A stretch of 64,000 bases of DNA from Sulfuriferula sp. (lineage in GTDB: Bacteria; Pseudomonadota; Gammaproteobacteria; Burkholderiales; Sulfuriferulaceae), in NCBI GenBank assembly GCA_013140765.1, contig JABFSE010000001.1:1-64000 (forward strand), read 5' to 3'. A program made the position numbers and the translations under genes. The notes beneath the pieces were generated by a model. The model saw only the letters and a program-made list of their open reading frames with translations. It was not told the DNA's origin and searched no databases. Below are positions 26,895 to 35,250 of the stretch, piece by piece; position 1 is the first letter of the stretch, and every line of letters starts with the position of its first letter.

Positions 26895-27470
26895 TCACAC
26901 ACTACGTTGCGCCCACACCCCCAACGCGGCCACAGGAAAGTTCACGATAAACTGCATCATCAGCAAAAATACCATAGGCGATATATCCACATTACCTATC
27001 AACGGAACCCAGCGTCGAAACGGTCGCAATAACGGCTGCGTCAACGAATCAAACACTACCATATAAGGTGAATACGGGTTCACCAATGACAAAACGGCCA
27101 CTGCAAAAACCAAACCCATCAACACATAACAACTTAAACTCAACAATGCCACCAGCGCAATCAGCAAAAACCCCAACCACACCCCCGTACCTGCCACGGC
27201 AAAAGGAAAACCTGCCAGCCATGCCAGACTCAAACTCAACAGCCACTGTAACAACACAGCCAGCACCAAAGTCGCCATATCCAAGCCAAACAAGCTAGGC
27301 ACAACGCGACGCGCAGGACGCACCACGACATCAGTCAACTTAATCACAAACTGCGCGAATGGGTTCTGAAACGGCACACGCGCCCACTGCATATAAACAC
27401 GTAATAATAATGCAATCAAGAATAAGTTTGTAAAGTTTTGTAAGATGAACGCCAACGCTTGATTCAACAT
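26895..27470 (-). CDS. yggT: YggT family integral membrane protein
   Basis: The 191-residue protein contains two copies of the YggT unit, each with two helices: L-x-x-R-V-Y-x-x-W...PFAQFVIKLTDVVVRPARRVVP and YSPYMVVFDSLTQPLLRPFRRWVPLIGNVDISPMVFLL. YggT proteins are inner-membrane proteins implicated in osmotic balance and division-site organisation, but the biochemical role is unclear. It follows proC by 14 bases, the usual proC-yggT pairing. Confidence 0.9.
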   Translation of the reverse strand: MLNQALAFILQNFTNLFLIALLLRVYMQWARVPFQNPFAQFVIKLTDVVVRPARRVVPSLFGLDMATLVLAVLLQWLLSLSLAWLAGFPFAVAGTGVWLGFLLIALVALLSLSCYVLMGLVFAVAVLSLVNPYSPYMVVFDSLTQPLLRPFRRWVPLIGNVDISPMVFLLMMQFIVNFPVAALGVWAQRSV

Positions 27471-27484
27471 ATATTTAACACGGC

Positions 27485-28288
27485 CTAAGCCTCTCCCAAT
27501 GTTTTAGAACGTTGTGCCGCCGCGTTCACTGCCGCTACGATAGCCTCAGGCACGGCTTGCGCCTGCATGGTTAAAATAGCTTGCTCGGTTGTACCACCTT
27601 TAGAAGTCACCCGCGCACGCAATTGTGTGACATCTTCAGTGCTACTGGCAGCTAATTTCGCCGCGCCTAAGAATGTCTCTAAAGTTAATTGTCGCGCAAT
27701 ATCAGCAGTTAACCCCAAGCCTACGCCCGCTTGTTGCATAGCTTCCATAAATAAGAATACATAGGCGGGACCGCTCCCAGATACCGCCGTCACCGCATCC
27801 ATGAGTGCCTCATCATCCAACCACACCACGCTACCCGCCGCCGCCAACACCGCACTGGCTTGCTCACGCTGATGCGCAACCACCGCCGCAGGTGCAAACA
27901 ATGCCGTCACCCCAGCACCTACCATCGCTGGCGTATTCGGCATTGCTCGAACAACCGTAGCATAACCACCCAGCCAAGCTGATAATTTATCCAGCTTAAC
28001 GCCAGCGGCAATCGACACTACCACTTGCGTGGTCAGCAGGGACGACAATATCGCCGCCACCTCAGGTATTTGCTGTGGCTTTACCGCCAAAACAATCACA
28101 TCAACAGCCAGTATTACCGCATCCATCACTGCACTCACTTGCACGCCAAATTCACGCTGTAAGCGTGCACGTGCAACTTCATTATGCTCAATCACCGTGA
28201 TATTAGTAGCCGCTACATCTTGCCGTAACAAGCCCGCTATCATGGCACTTGCCATATTCCCACCACCTACAAATGCAACTCGCATCAT
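27485..28288 (-). CDS. proC: Pyrroline-5-carboxylate reductase ProC
   Basis: ProC makes L-proline from pyrroline-5-carboxylate with NAD(P)H. The ATG at 28288 overlaps the yggS stop (TGATG). The 267-residue protein has the Rossmann motif VAFVGGGNMASAMIAGL, VLAVKPQ, the substrate-binding MPNTPAMVGAGVTAL and the C-terminal signature TAVSGSGPAYVFLFMEAM. Order yggS-proC-yggT is the standard proteobacterial arrangement next to pilT. Confidence 0.96.
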   Translation of the reverse strand: MMRVAFVGGGNMASAMIAGLLRQDVAATNITVIEHNEVARARLQREFGVQVSAVMDAVILAVDVIVLAVKPQQIPEVAAILSSLLTTQVVVSIAAGVKLDKLSAWLGGYATVVRAMPNTPAMVGAGVTALFAPAAVVAHQREQASAVLAAAGSVVWLDDEALMDAVTAVSGSGPAYVFLFMEAMQQAGVGLGLTADIARQLTLETFLGAAKLAASSTEDVTQLRARVTSKGGTTEQAILTMQAQAVPEAIVAAVNAAAQRSKTLGEA

Positions 28289-28980
28289 CAATTGTCTCTC
28301 TTTCCAAATAAAGCCGTACCCACCCGTACTATCGTTGCGCCTTCAGCTATTGCGGCTTCCAAATCCGCCGACATGCCCATAGATAAAGTGTCTAACTGTA
28401 AACCCATGCTATTTAAGTGCTCAAAACATTGCCGCACCAAAGCAAATTGCGCCCGTTGCTGTTGCGCATCCTCAGTTGCACGCGGTATCGCCATCAGCCC
28501 ACGCAAACGTAGATTGGGCAAATCACGCACTGCCAACGCTAACGCCGCCACCTCATTAAGTGCCACCCCACTTTTAGTTGCCTCATCATCCACATTCACC
28601 TGCAAACACACGTTCAATGGCGTAAGCCGTTCAGCAGACAAACGCTGCTCAGATAAACGTTGCGCAATGATAAGCCTGTCAACGCTATGCACCCAATTAA
28701 AATGCGTCGCAATCTGCGTGGTTTTATTGCGCTGTATCGGACCTATGAAATGCCAATCCAAATTCAAGCCCGCTAATGCCTGAATTTTAGCCACCCCTTC
28801 TTGCACATAATTCTCACCGTAAGCAAATTGCCCCTGCATGACCAAGCCACGAACAGCATCGGCGGGCTGCCGCTTACTCACCGCCAACAGACTGATTTCA
28901 CTAGGCTCACGACCCGCTTTTTGCGCTGCTACGTGAATTCTTGACTGAACTACTTGCAATGTCGTTTTTACTATGTCCAT
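28288..28980 (-). CDS. yggS: YggS family PLP-homeostasis protein
   Basis: The 230-residue protein is a single-domain PLP-binding TIM barrel (COG0325). K in LLAVSKRQPADAV is the PLP Schiff-base lysine; FAYGENYVQEG, WHFIGPIQRNK, HSVDRL and the C-terminal SMGMSADLEAAIAEGATIVRVGTALFG are diagnostic. It buffers free PLP and influences amino acid pools. The start at 28980 is taken over a TTG at 28989; no strong RBS is visible. It is divergent from pilT. Confidence 0.95.
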   Translation of the reverse strand: MDIVKTTLQVVQSRIHVAAQKAGREPSEISLLAVSKRQPADAVRGLVMQGQFAYGENYVQEGVAKIQALAGLNLDWHFIGPIQRNKTTQIATHFNWVHSVDRLIIAQRLSEQRLSAERLTPLNVCLQVNVDDEATKSGVALNEVAALALAVRDLPNLRLRGLMAIPRATEDAQQQRAQFALVRQCFEHLNSMGLQLDTLSMGMSADLEAAIAEGATIVRVGTALFGKRDN

Positions 28981-29035
28981 AATAACCAAAATTCACAACA
29001 AAATTGACCACTAAGGTAGAGGAATATACAACAAA

Positions 29036-30079
29036 ATGGAAATCTCTGAACTACTCGCTTTCGCTGTTAAAAACAAAGCCTCTGACTTACATCTTTCTGC
29101 GGGACTACCGCCTATGATACGCGTACACGGCGATATTAGACGCATCAATCTACCAGACATGAGCCACCAAACCGTGCATGACATGGTATATGACATCATG
29201 AATGACGGACAACGTAAAATTTACGAAGAAACCTTAGAAGTTGATTTTTCCTTTGAAGTCCCCACGTTAGCACGCTTCCGTGTCAACGCATTTAACCAAA
29301 ATCGGGGTGCGGGCGCGGTGTTTCGTACCATTCCTAGCAAAGTATTAACGCTGGAAGAGCTTAACGCCCCCAAAATTTTCAAAGACATCGCCGACACCCC
29401 ACGCGGCATCGTCTTAGTCACAGGGCCGACAGGTTCAGGTAAATCCACCACCCTAGCGGCGATGGTCGATTACGTCAACGAAAATGAATACGGGCACATA
29501 CTCACCGTCGAAGACCCAATAGAATTTGTACACCAAAGTAAAAAATGCGTGATTAACCAACGTGAAGTGGGGCCGCATACACAATCATTCTCTAACGCGC
29601 TGCGTTCTGCACTACGTGAAGATCCCGATGTCATTCTCGTTGGCGAAATGCGCGATTTAGAAACCATACGCCTAGCACTCACCGCCGCAGAAACAGGGCA
29701 CTTAGTATTCGGCACCTTGCACACCAGCTCGGCGGCAAAGACTATCGACCGTATTGTCGATGTATTCCCCGCTGCTGAAAAAGAAATGGTGCGCTCTATG
29801 CTCTCAGAATCCATACGCGCCGTTATTTCGCAGACCCTACTCAAAACCAAAGATGGCACAGGTCGTGTCGCCGCGCATGAAATTATGATAGGCACGCCTG
29901 CGATTCGCAATTTAATACGCGAAAACAAAGTCGCACAAATGTACTCATCTATACAAACAGGGCAAAACGTCGGTATGCAAACGCTAGATCAATGCCTGCA
30001 AGACATGGTCAAACGCAATATCATTTCCGTCGGCGAAGCCCGTTCCCGCGCCGCTAATAAAGACATGTTTTTAGGATAA
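29036..30079 (+). CDS. pilT: Type IV pilus retraction ATPase PilT
   Basis: PilT powers pilus retraction and twitching motility. The 347-residue protein begins MEISELLAFAVKNKASDLHLSAGLPP, has Walker A GPTGSGKST (130-138), the Asp box, Walker B DVILVGEMRD, His box and the C-terminal AIRNLIRE motif required for retraction. It is followed after 6 bases by pilU. Confidence 0.97.
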   Translation: MEISELLAFAVKNKASDLHLSAGLPPMIRVHGDIRRINLPDMSHQTVHDMVYDIMNDGQRKIYEETLEVDFSFEVPTLARFRVNAFNQNRGAGAVFRTIPSKVLTLEELNAPKIFKDIADTPRGIVLVTGPTGSGKSTTLAAMVDYVNENEYGHILTVEDPIEFVHQSKKCVINQREVGPHTQSFSNALRSALREDPDVILVGEMRDLETIRLALTAAETGHLVFGTLHTSSAAKTIDRIVDVFPAAEKEMVRSMLSESIRAVISQTLLKTKDGTGRVAAHEIMIGTPAIRNLIRENKVAQMYSSIQTGQNVGMQTLDQCLQDMVKRNIISVGEARSRAANKDMFLG

Positions 30080-30085
30080 AGCACT

Positions 30086-31213
30086 ATGGACGCACTCAAC
30101 ACCATGCACGACTTGCTCAAACTCATGTTAAGCAAACGCGGCTCTGATTTATTTATTACTGCGGGCTTTCCGCCTGCGATTAAAGTTGACGGCAAAATTG
30201 CCCCTGTTTCCAATCAAACGCTCACCCCATCGCACACCCGCGAGTTAGCGCGTAGCATTATGAACGACAAGCTATGGCATGATTTTGAAACCACGCGTGA
30301 AGCCAATTTCGCTATTTCCCCAGTAGAAATAGGCCGTTTTCGTGTCAACGCCTTTGTACAGCAAGGTCGCATCGGGTTGGTGTTGCGCACCATTACCACG
30401 CAAATCCCCAAACTAGAGCAGCTCAATTTACCGCCTGTCCTCAAAGATGTCGCGATGGTAAAACGTGGGCTAGTCGTTTTTGTTGGCGGCACAGGCTCAG
30501 GTAAATCCACTTCATTGGCGGCGATGATAGGACACCGCAATGAAAACGCGCAAGATCACATCATCACCATCGAAGACCCTGTTGAGTACGTGCATGAGCA
30601 CAAAAAATCCATCATCACCCAGCGTGAAGTCGGCATAGATACTGACAACTGGTTTGCCGCGCTTAAAAACACCTTGCGCCAAGCACCCGACGTTATCCTC
30701 ATCGGCGAGGTACGTGACCGCGAAACCATGGAGTACGCCATCGCCTTCGCAGAAACAGGGCATTTATGCTTTACCACCCTGCACGCCAACTCTGCCAACC
30801 AAGCCTTGGATCGCATCATTAACTTTTTCCCCGAAGAGCGTCGTCAGCAATTACTGATGGACTTATCGCTCAACTTAAAAGCCTTTGTATCGCAACGCCT
30901 CATCGCCCGCAAAGGTACGACAGGGCGTGTTGCTTCGGTTGAAGTGTTACTTAATTCACCCTTGATTTCCGAGCTTATTTTCAAAGGCGAAGTACATGAA
31001 ATAAAATCCATCATGGCTAAATCGCGTGAAATGGGGATGCAAACCTTTGACCAATCACTATTTGATTTATATGAAGCCGGCCTTATCACCTACGAAGACG
31101 CACTACGCAATGCCGACTCGCTCAATGACCTGCGCCTGAAAATAAAACTAGAGGGTCAAGAAGCCAAAGGACGCGATGTCATGGATGGCATACAAAGCCT
31201 GAGCATTATGTAG
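30086..31213 (+). CDS. pilU: Type IV pilus retraction ATPase PilU
   Basis: PilU assists PilT in retraction. The 375-residue protein shows SKRGSDLFITAGFPPAIKVDG, Walker A GGTGSGKST, Walker B DVILIGEVRDRET and CFTTLHANSANQALDRI, and ends with the PilU-type extension VMDGIQSLSIM. The last base of its TAG stop (31213) is the first base of a MITE. The duplicated ATGTA target shows that the stop was originally TAA, so the protein sequence is unchanged. Confidence 0.97.
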   Translation: MDALNTMHDLLKLMLSKRGSDLFITAGFPPAIKVDGKIAPVSNQTLTPSHTRELARSIMNDKLWHDFETTREANFAISPVEIGRFRVNAFVQQGRIGLVLRTITTQIPKLEQLNLPPVLKDVAMVKRGLVVFVGGTGSGKSTSLAAMIGHRNENAQDHIITIEDPVEYVHEHKKSIITQREVGIDTDNWFAALKNTLRQAPDVILIGEVRDRETMEYAIAFAETGHLCFTTLHANSANQALDRIINFFPEERRQQLLMDLSLNLKAFVSQRLIARKGTTGRVASVEVLLNSPLISELIFKGEVHEIKSIMAKSREMGMQTFDQSLFDLYEAGLITYEDALRNADSLNDLRLKIKLEGQEAKGRDVMDGIQSLSIM

Positions 31214-31352
31214 AGACCTTTGCACGATGTGGCGAGCGCAGTTCAGATAAGGCGGGAATCAGCGAAAAAGCGGAGTGTACAAGTAGTACATGAGCATTTT
31301 GAGCTGATTCCCAACGAAATATGAACAAACGCAGTAATCGTGCAAAGGTCTC
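31213..31352. mobile_element. 140-bp MITE with perfect 16-bp terminal inverted repeats
   Basis: GAGACCTTTGCACGAT (31213-31228) and its exact reverse complement (31337-31352) bound the element, and the 5-bp target duplication ATGTA lies on both sides (31208-31212, 31353-31357). There is no coding capacity. The interior is a near palindrome: GGGAATCAGC at 31254-31263 pairs with GCTGATTCCC at 31303-31312, and TGTAC/GTACA pair at the centre. Ends of this kind are, as I recall, found on IS5-group elements of betaproteobacteria, so a transposase may act in trans. It sits between convergent pilU and the RlmL-like gene and its transcript would fold into a long hairpin, possibly serving as a two-way terminator. 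Confidence 0.88.
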
Positions 31353-31358
31353 ATGTAA

Positions 31359-32510
31359 TCACTTACGCGCTGACCCTGCCACTATTTTGTACTCAAACAA
31401 TCGACACTCCAGCGCACCGTTAAACAACGGTGTGCGTTTGGTGGCATTCAAGCGGATTAGCTTGGGTAAATTCATATCTGCCGACAAAATATAAGCATTC
31501 CAGCCTGTACATTTCTGCTTTAGCCAATTACCTAATTCTGGATAAAATTCCGCCAGTTCAGATTGCTCACCAATGCGTATGCCGTAGGGCGGATTCGTCA
31601 CAATAACGCCGTGGTCAGCAGGTGCTGGGACTTCAATCACGTTACCTTGCTTGAGCTGTATCACGTCTGCCAACCCTGCCGCTTCGAGATTAACCAGCGC
31701 ATCACGCAAGGAGTCACCAAACATATCACGCCCAAAAATGGGTAGTTGCGTCGCAGGTAATTGCGCATCCAGCGCGGCTTGTTTAATCGGCAACCAAACT
31801 TTAGCATCAAATCGCGTCAGCTTTTCAAAGCCAAAATCTCTATGACTGCCAGGCGCGATATTAAGTGCGACTAACGCGGCTTCCATCAATATCGTGCCAC
31901 TCCCGCACATAGGGTCAAAAAATGGTTCGCCTACTTGCCAACCTGATAGCTTGACCATCCCCGCCGCCAGATTTTCGTTCAACGGCGCAGCACCTGCTTG
32001 TTTGCGCAAGCCGCGTTTGAATAGCGATTGACCTGAAGTATCCAAATACAGCGTACATTCTGTGGCAGTCAAAAACACATGTATGCGCACATCAGGCTCA
32101 CGAATATCAACGTTAGGACGCTCACCAGTTGCTTCACGGAAACGATCGCAAATAGCATCTTTAATCCGTAAAGTGGTAAATTCCAAGCTCTTCAGCGGTG
32201 CTTTTTGCGCCGTCATTTTCACCACGATAGTCTTGTCCACGCTAAACATCGTCGGCCAGTCAAACGACAATGCGCCTTGATAAATATCTTCCTCGTCACC
32301 GTATTCACCGCCACCCACGCGCAACAGCACACGACTTGCCAAGCGCGAATGTAAATTAGCACGGTAGCACAATTCATATTCGCCCGAAAACGCCACCCCA
32401 CCATAGGTAGGTGCGATGCTTTGCGCACCCAGTTCGCGCAACTCTTCCCCTAGCATAGCCTCCAAGCCACGCGGGCAAGTTGCGAAAAACTGCTCTATTT
32501 TTTTGCTCAT
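31359..32510 (-). CDS. THUMP-domain class I rRNA methyltransferase, RlmL-like (single methyltransferase domain)
   Basis: The 383-residue protein begins with FFATCPRGLEAMLGEELRELG, a THUMP domain (about 45-160), then a Rossmann methyltransferase domain with FFDPMCGSGTILMEAALVALNIAPG and the catalytic motif VTNPPYGIRIG typical of N2-guanine methylation. This equals the N-terminal half of E. coli RlmL, which modifies G2445 of 23S rRNA; the RlmK half is missing, as in many bacteria. It is read toward pilU and overlaps hemJ by 4 bases at its start. Confidence 0.92.
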   Translation of the reverse strand: MSKKIEQFFATCPRGLEAMLGEELRELGAQSIAPTYGGVAFSGEYELCYRANLHSRLASRVLLRVGGGEYGDEEDIYQGALSFDWPTMFSVDKTIVVKMTAQKAPLKSLEFTTLRIKDAICDRFREATGERPNVDIREPDVRIHVFLTATECTLYLDTSGQSLFKRGLRKQAGAAPLNENLAAGMVKLSGWQVGEPFFDPMCGSGTILMEAALVALNIAPGSHRDFGFEKLTRFDAKVWLPIKQAALDAQLPATQLPIFGRDMFGDSLRDALVNLEAAGLADVIQLKQGNVIEVPAPADHGVIVTNPPYGIRIGEQSELAEFYPELGNWLKQKCTGWNAYILSADMNLPKLIRLNATKRTPLFNGALECRLFEYKIVAGSARK

Positions 32511-32938
32511 GCAAACTCCGGTTTCAATATCACTAAAAATACCACTACAAATAAAATCAACACGGGCAACTCATTAAACCAGCGATAAAACACATGGCTA
32601 CGCACATTCTCATCACGCGCAAATACCTGCACCAAATGCCCGCAATACAAGTGATAAGCAACTAACACGCCTACCAACAATAACTTAATATCCAACCAAG
32701 TACCCGCATAACCATAGCCCAACCATAACCAAGTACCGAAGACCAATGCCAACACGCCTAGCGGGGTCATGAATTTATATAATTTACGCTCCATCAACTT
32801 AAATTGCGCAATGCTTGCCGCATCGTTTACCATGGCATGATTGACGAACAGGCGCGGCAAATAAAACAGCCCCGCAAACCAACTGGTCACAAAAACAATG
32901 TGTAATGCTTTAATCCACAACACTGAATAGACTCCCAT
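32507..32938 (-). CDS. hemJ: Protoporphyrinogen IX oxidase HemJ (CopD/UPF0093 family)
   Basis: The start at 32938 gives MGVYSVLWIKALHIVFVTSWFAG, the canonical HemJ N-terminus with the haem-ligand-type H13; the longer frame to 33034 would run through the divergent gene. The 143-residue protein has four membrane helices, LFYLPRLFVNHAM and the C-terminal WFNELPVLILFVVVFLVILKP. HemJ oxidises protoporphyrinogen IX to protoporphyrin in haem synthesis. Its ATG overlaps the ATG of the divergent thioredoxin-like gene by two bases (CATG). It overlaps the downstream methyltransferase gene by 4 bases. Confidence 0.92.
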   Translation of the reverse strand: MGVYSVLWIKALHIVFVTSWFAGLFYLPRLFVNHAMVNDAASIAQFKLMERKLYKFMTPLGVLALVFGTWLWLGYGYAGTWLDIKLLLVGVLVAYHLYCGHLVQVFARDENVRSHVFYRWFNELPVLILFVVVFLVILKPEFA

Positions 32939-33488
32939 GCTTAAAAATTTAACTAACCACCCATGGCTCAACAAACCTTGGGTAAAAAAATTGACCCCCA
33001 GCCCATTTACCTTGGTATTGCTGGTACTTATCACTTACTTTTGGTTCAGACCGCCTGCCTGGGTCAGCGACGAGCATCAAGCGGTGAGCAATATCAGCAT
33101 CACTACCACTGACAATCGCGTTATCAGCATGGCTGATTTGCGCGGTAAAGTCGTTATCGTCAGCTTCTGGGCAACTTGGTGTCCTTATTGCCGTCATGAA
33201 ATGCCCGCTATACAAGCATTTTACCGTGATTGGCACAGCAAGGGCGTGGAAGTTTTGGCACTTTCAATCGAAGATGACCCCGCGCTCGTTGCGCAATTCA
33301 TGCGCCAAGAAAATTACAACTTTCCTGCCGCCATTGCCGACGGCGCAACGCAACAGGCTTTTGGCAAAATAGACAAAGTGCCGATGTCATTTATTGTCGA
33401 TAAAAAAGGCATCATACGGCATAAAATTGACGGCCAAGTTTACTATGGACGACTGCAAGATCTGGTTACGCCACTGTTGCAGGAATAG
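32937..33488 (+). CDS. TlpA-like membrane-anchored thioredoxin (CPYC)
   Basis: The 183-residue protein has one N-terminal membrane anchor (about residues 22-38) and a periplasmic thioredoxin fold with active site W-C-P-Y-C (C82, C85), the cis-Pro loop KVPMSFIVDKKG and VEVLALSIEDDP. TlpA/ResA-type proteins reduce periplasmic disulfides, often for cytochrome maturation. The assigned ATG overlaps the divergent hemJ start codon; no RBS is visible. The 3' end overlaps the convergent DinB gene by 23 bases. Confidence 0.85.
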   Translation: MLKNLTNHPWLNKPWVKKLTPSPFTLVLLVLITYFWFRPPAWVSDEHQAVSNISITTTDNRVISMADLRGKVVIVSFWATWCPYCRHEMPAIQAFYRDWHSKGVEVLALSIEDDPALVAQFMRQENYNFPAAIADGATQQAFGKIDKVPMSFIVDKKGIIRHKIDGQVYYGRLQDLVTPLLQE

Positions 33489-34017
33489 CAGCTAATTGGT
33501 GGCGATAAGTCTCAATTTCGCGCTTATAATAAAGGTAATCCATCTCCAGCGCGGGCTGCCCTAAACGTGTTACCACCGCTGAAATTTGCCCGCGATGATG
33601 GACATTATGGCTCATGACATGCGTCAGCAAATCACGCACCCACATCGTTTCTGAGCTACCTTTACTGGTGGTATAAGCCAGCTCACTATCAAAAAACGCA
33701 TCGTCGCACGCTTCCAACCAGAATTGCAATTCACGCAAATTAGCTTGTGTCACTTCTATCAACTGATTCCAGTCGGTATAAGCTATTTGCGTAAAATCCA
33801 CATACGAATTTTGTCCGCGCAAACGACCAAACCACAAGCGATTCACCAATAATAAATGATCGACCGTATGATGAATACTGCTAAATGGCAGACCTGCATC
33901 CTGCGCTAACGACGCATAATCTATGCGTCCTAATGCGGCAAACATCCTGTCGTTCGCCCATAGCTGATAATCCACCTGGATGATGAAATAGCTTTTCCAA
34001 GCATAGTGTGCGTTCAT
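33466..34017 (-). CDS. DinB family protein
   Basis: The 183-residue protein has the four-helix DinB/YfiT-like fold signature: YQLWANDRMFAALG near the N-terminus, SSIHHTVDHLLLVNRLWFGRL with one metal-ligand His, and VMSHNVHHRGQIS with the second His pair. DinB proteins are metal-binding; some are thiol-dependent transferases, others are DNA damage-induced with unknown role. It overlaps the upstream thioredoxin-like gene by 4 bases, so the pair is an operon. Confidence 0.85.
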   Translation of the reverse strand: MNAHYAWKSYFIIQVDYQLWANDRMFAALGRIDYASLAQDAGLPFSSIHHTVDHLLLVNRLWFGRLRGQNSYVDFTQIAYTDWNQLIEVTQANLRELQFWLEACDDAFFDSELAYTTSKGSSETMWVRDLLTHVMSHNVHHRGQISAVVTRLGQPALEMDYLYYKREIETYRHQLAAIPATVA

Positions 34018-34520
34018 GATTTTTTTGCTCCATCCAGGCGTTGCCGTAATTTAGCGAAATCCACATCGCCTATTGTTTGTTCGGCGATATTACCGTCCGC
34101 ATCAATGACGAACGTAGTCGGCGTTAATTTCACTTCACCGAATGCGCGTGCAATATCGCCTTGCGTGTCCAGCACCACAGGAAACGGCAGTTTATTTTCA
34201 GTCGCGTAACGTTGTACATTATCAGCAGGATCATAGCTCATTGCCACAGCCACGATTTCTAAACCCTGTTGACGATAACGCTGATACACATCAACCAATT
34301 GCGGCATTTCCTTGATACAGCCTGGGCAACTGGTCGCCCAAAAATTCACCAGCACGGTTTTACCACGTAAATCAGCCAAATTGATAGATTGCCCTGACAA
34401 TGTAGTCATCGTCAGCGACGGTGCGCTATTTTTTTGCGTCAAACCCACATAAATCAACCCCGCCAATACCGCGCCGAGTACAGCATAAATCACCAACTTA
34501 TGATATTGTTTACTACCCAT
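34014..34520 (-). CDS. TlpA-like membrane-anchored thioredoxin (CPGC)
   Basis: The 168-residue protein has an N-terminal membrane helix (residues 8-27), a linker, and a TlpA/ResA-type thioredoxin domain with active site S-C-P-G-C (C65, C68), LADLRGKTVLVNFWA, and the cis-Pro loop LTPTTFVIDADGNI. It should act in the periplasm as a thiol-disulfide reductase. It is a second, divergent relative of the CPYC protein 1 kb away, separated from it by the DinB gene. The final four bases overlap the DinB start. Confidence 0.88.
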   Translation of the reverse strand: MGSKQYHKLVIYAVLGAVLAGLIYVGLTQKNSAPSLTMTTLSGQSINLADLRGKTVLVNFWATSCPGCIKEMPQLVDVYQRYRQQGLEIVAVAMSYDPADNVQRYATENKLPFPVVLDTQGDIARAFGEVKLTPTTFVIDADGNIAEQTIGDVDFAKLRQRLDGAKKS

Positions 34521-34545
34521 TTACGACCTCACCAGGTAAAGCATC

Positions 34546-35250
34546 ATGACTAAAACTATCGGATTTTTGATGGCGTGCCTCATCAGCACCCCAGTGCTTG
34601 CCAGCAACTTAGACAGCATCACCGACACACAAGCGAATAGTGGCTTAAAACAGGCATTAGAACAAGGTGCAATTAAAGCCGTTAGTCAACTTGGTCGCAC
34701 TGATGGTTTCATGAACAATCCGCAAATCAAAATCCCGTTACCGCCCGCAATGCAAAAAGTAGAAAGCATAATGCGCACATTGGGACAAGGGCAAGCATTT
34801 GAGCAACTCGACCTCACCATTAACCGCGCCGCCGAAGCGTCTGTGCCCGCCGCTAAAAACTTACTCGTGGGTGCGGTCAAAAAAATGACGCTCACCGATG
34901 CCAAAAACATACTCACAGGCGGCGATACCGCAGGCACTGATTATTTTCGCAAAAACTCAGAAACACAATTACAGCAAACTTTTTTACCCATCGTCACCCG
35001 CTACACACAAAAGCTAGGCTTGGCACAACAGTACAACCAACTGGCTGGGCAAGCAGCACAATTTGGATTGGTTAAACAGGAAGATGCCAGCATAGAACGT
35101 TATGTTACCCAAAAAGCCCTGGATGGCTTATACCTCACCATTGCCAACGAAGAAAAAGCCCTACGCGCCAATCCTATCCAATACACCGCAGGCATGGCCA
35201 GCAAATACGGTAGCAGCCTACTCAAAACCGTATTTGGCGCACTACAATAA
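34546..35250 (+). CDS. DUF4197 family exported protein
   Basis: The 234-residue product has a Sec signal peptide (MTKTIGFLMACLISTPVLASN) and the DUF4197 pattern: ALEQGAIKAVSQLGRTDGFMNNPQIKIPLPPAMQ, then LVGAVKKMTLTDAKNILTGGDTAGTDYFR, and KALDGLYLTIANEEKALRANP near the C-terminus. The family is common in proteobacteria; function is unknown, and it is probably periplasmic. RBS AGGTAAAG precedes the ATG. The stop overlaps the start of the next gene by one base (TAATG). Confidence 0.9.
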   Translation: MTKTIGFLMACLISTPVLASNLDSITDTQANSGLKQALEQGAIKAVSQLGRTDGFMNNPQIKIPLPPAMQKVESIMRTLGQGQAFEQLDLTINRAAEASVPAAKNLLVGAVKKMTLTDAKNILTGGDTAGTDYFRKNSETQLQQTFLPIVTRYTQKLGLAQQYNQLAGQAAQFGLVKQEDASIERYVTQKALDGLYLTIANEEKALRANPIQYTAGMASKYGSSLLKTVFGALQ

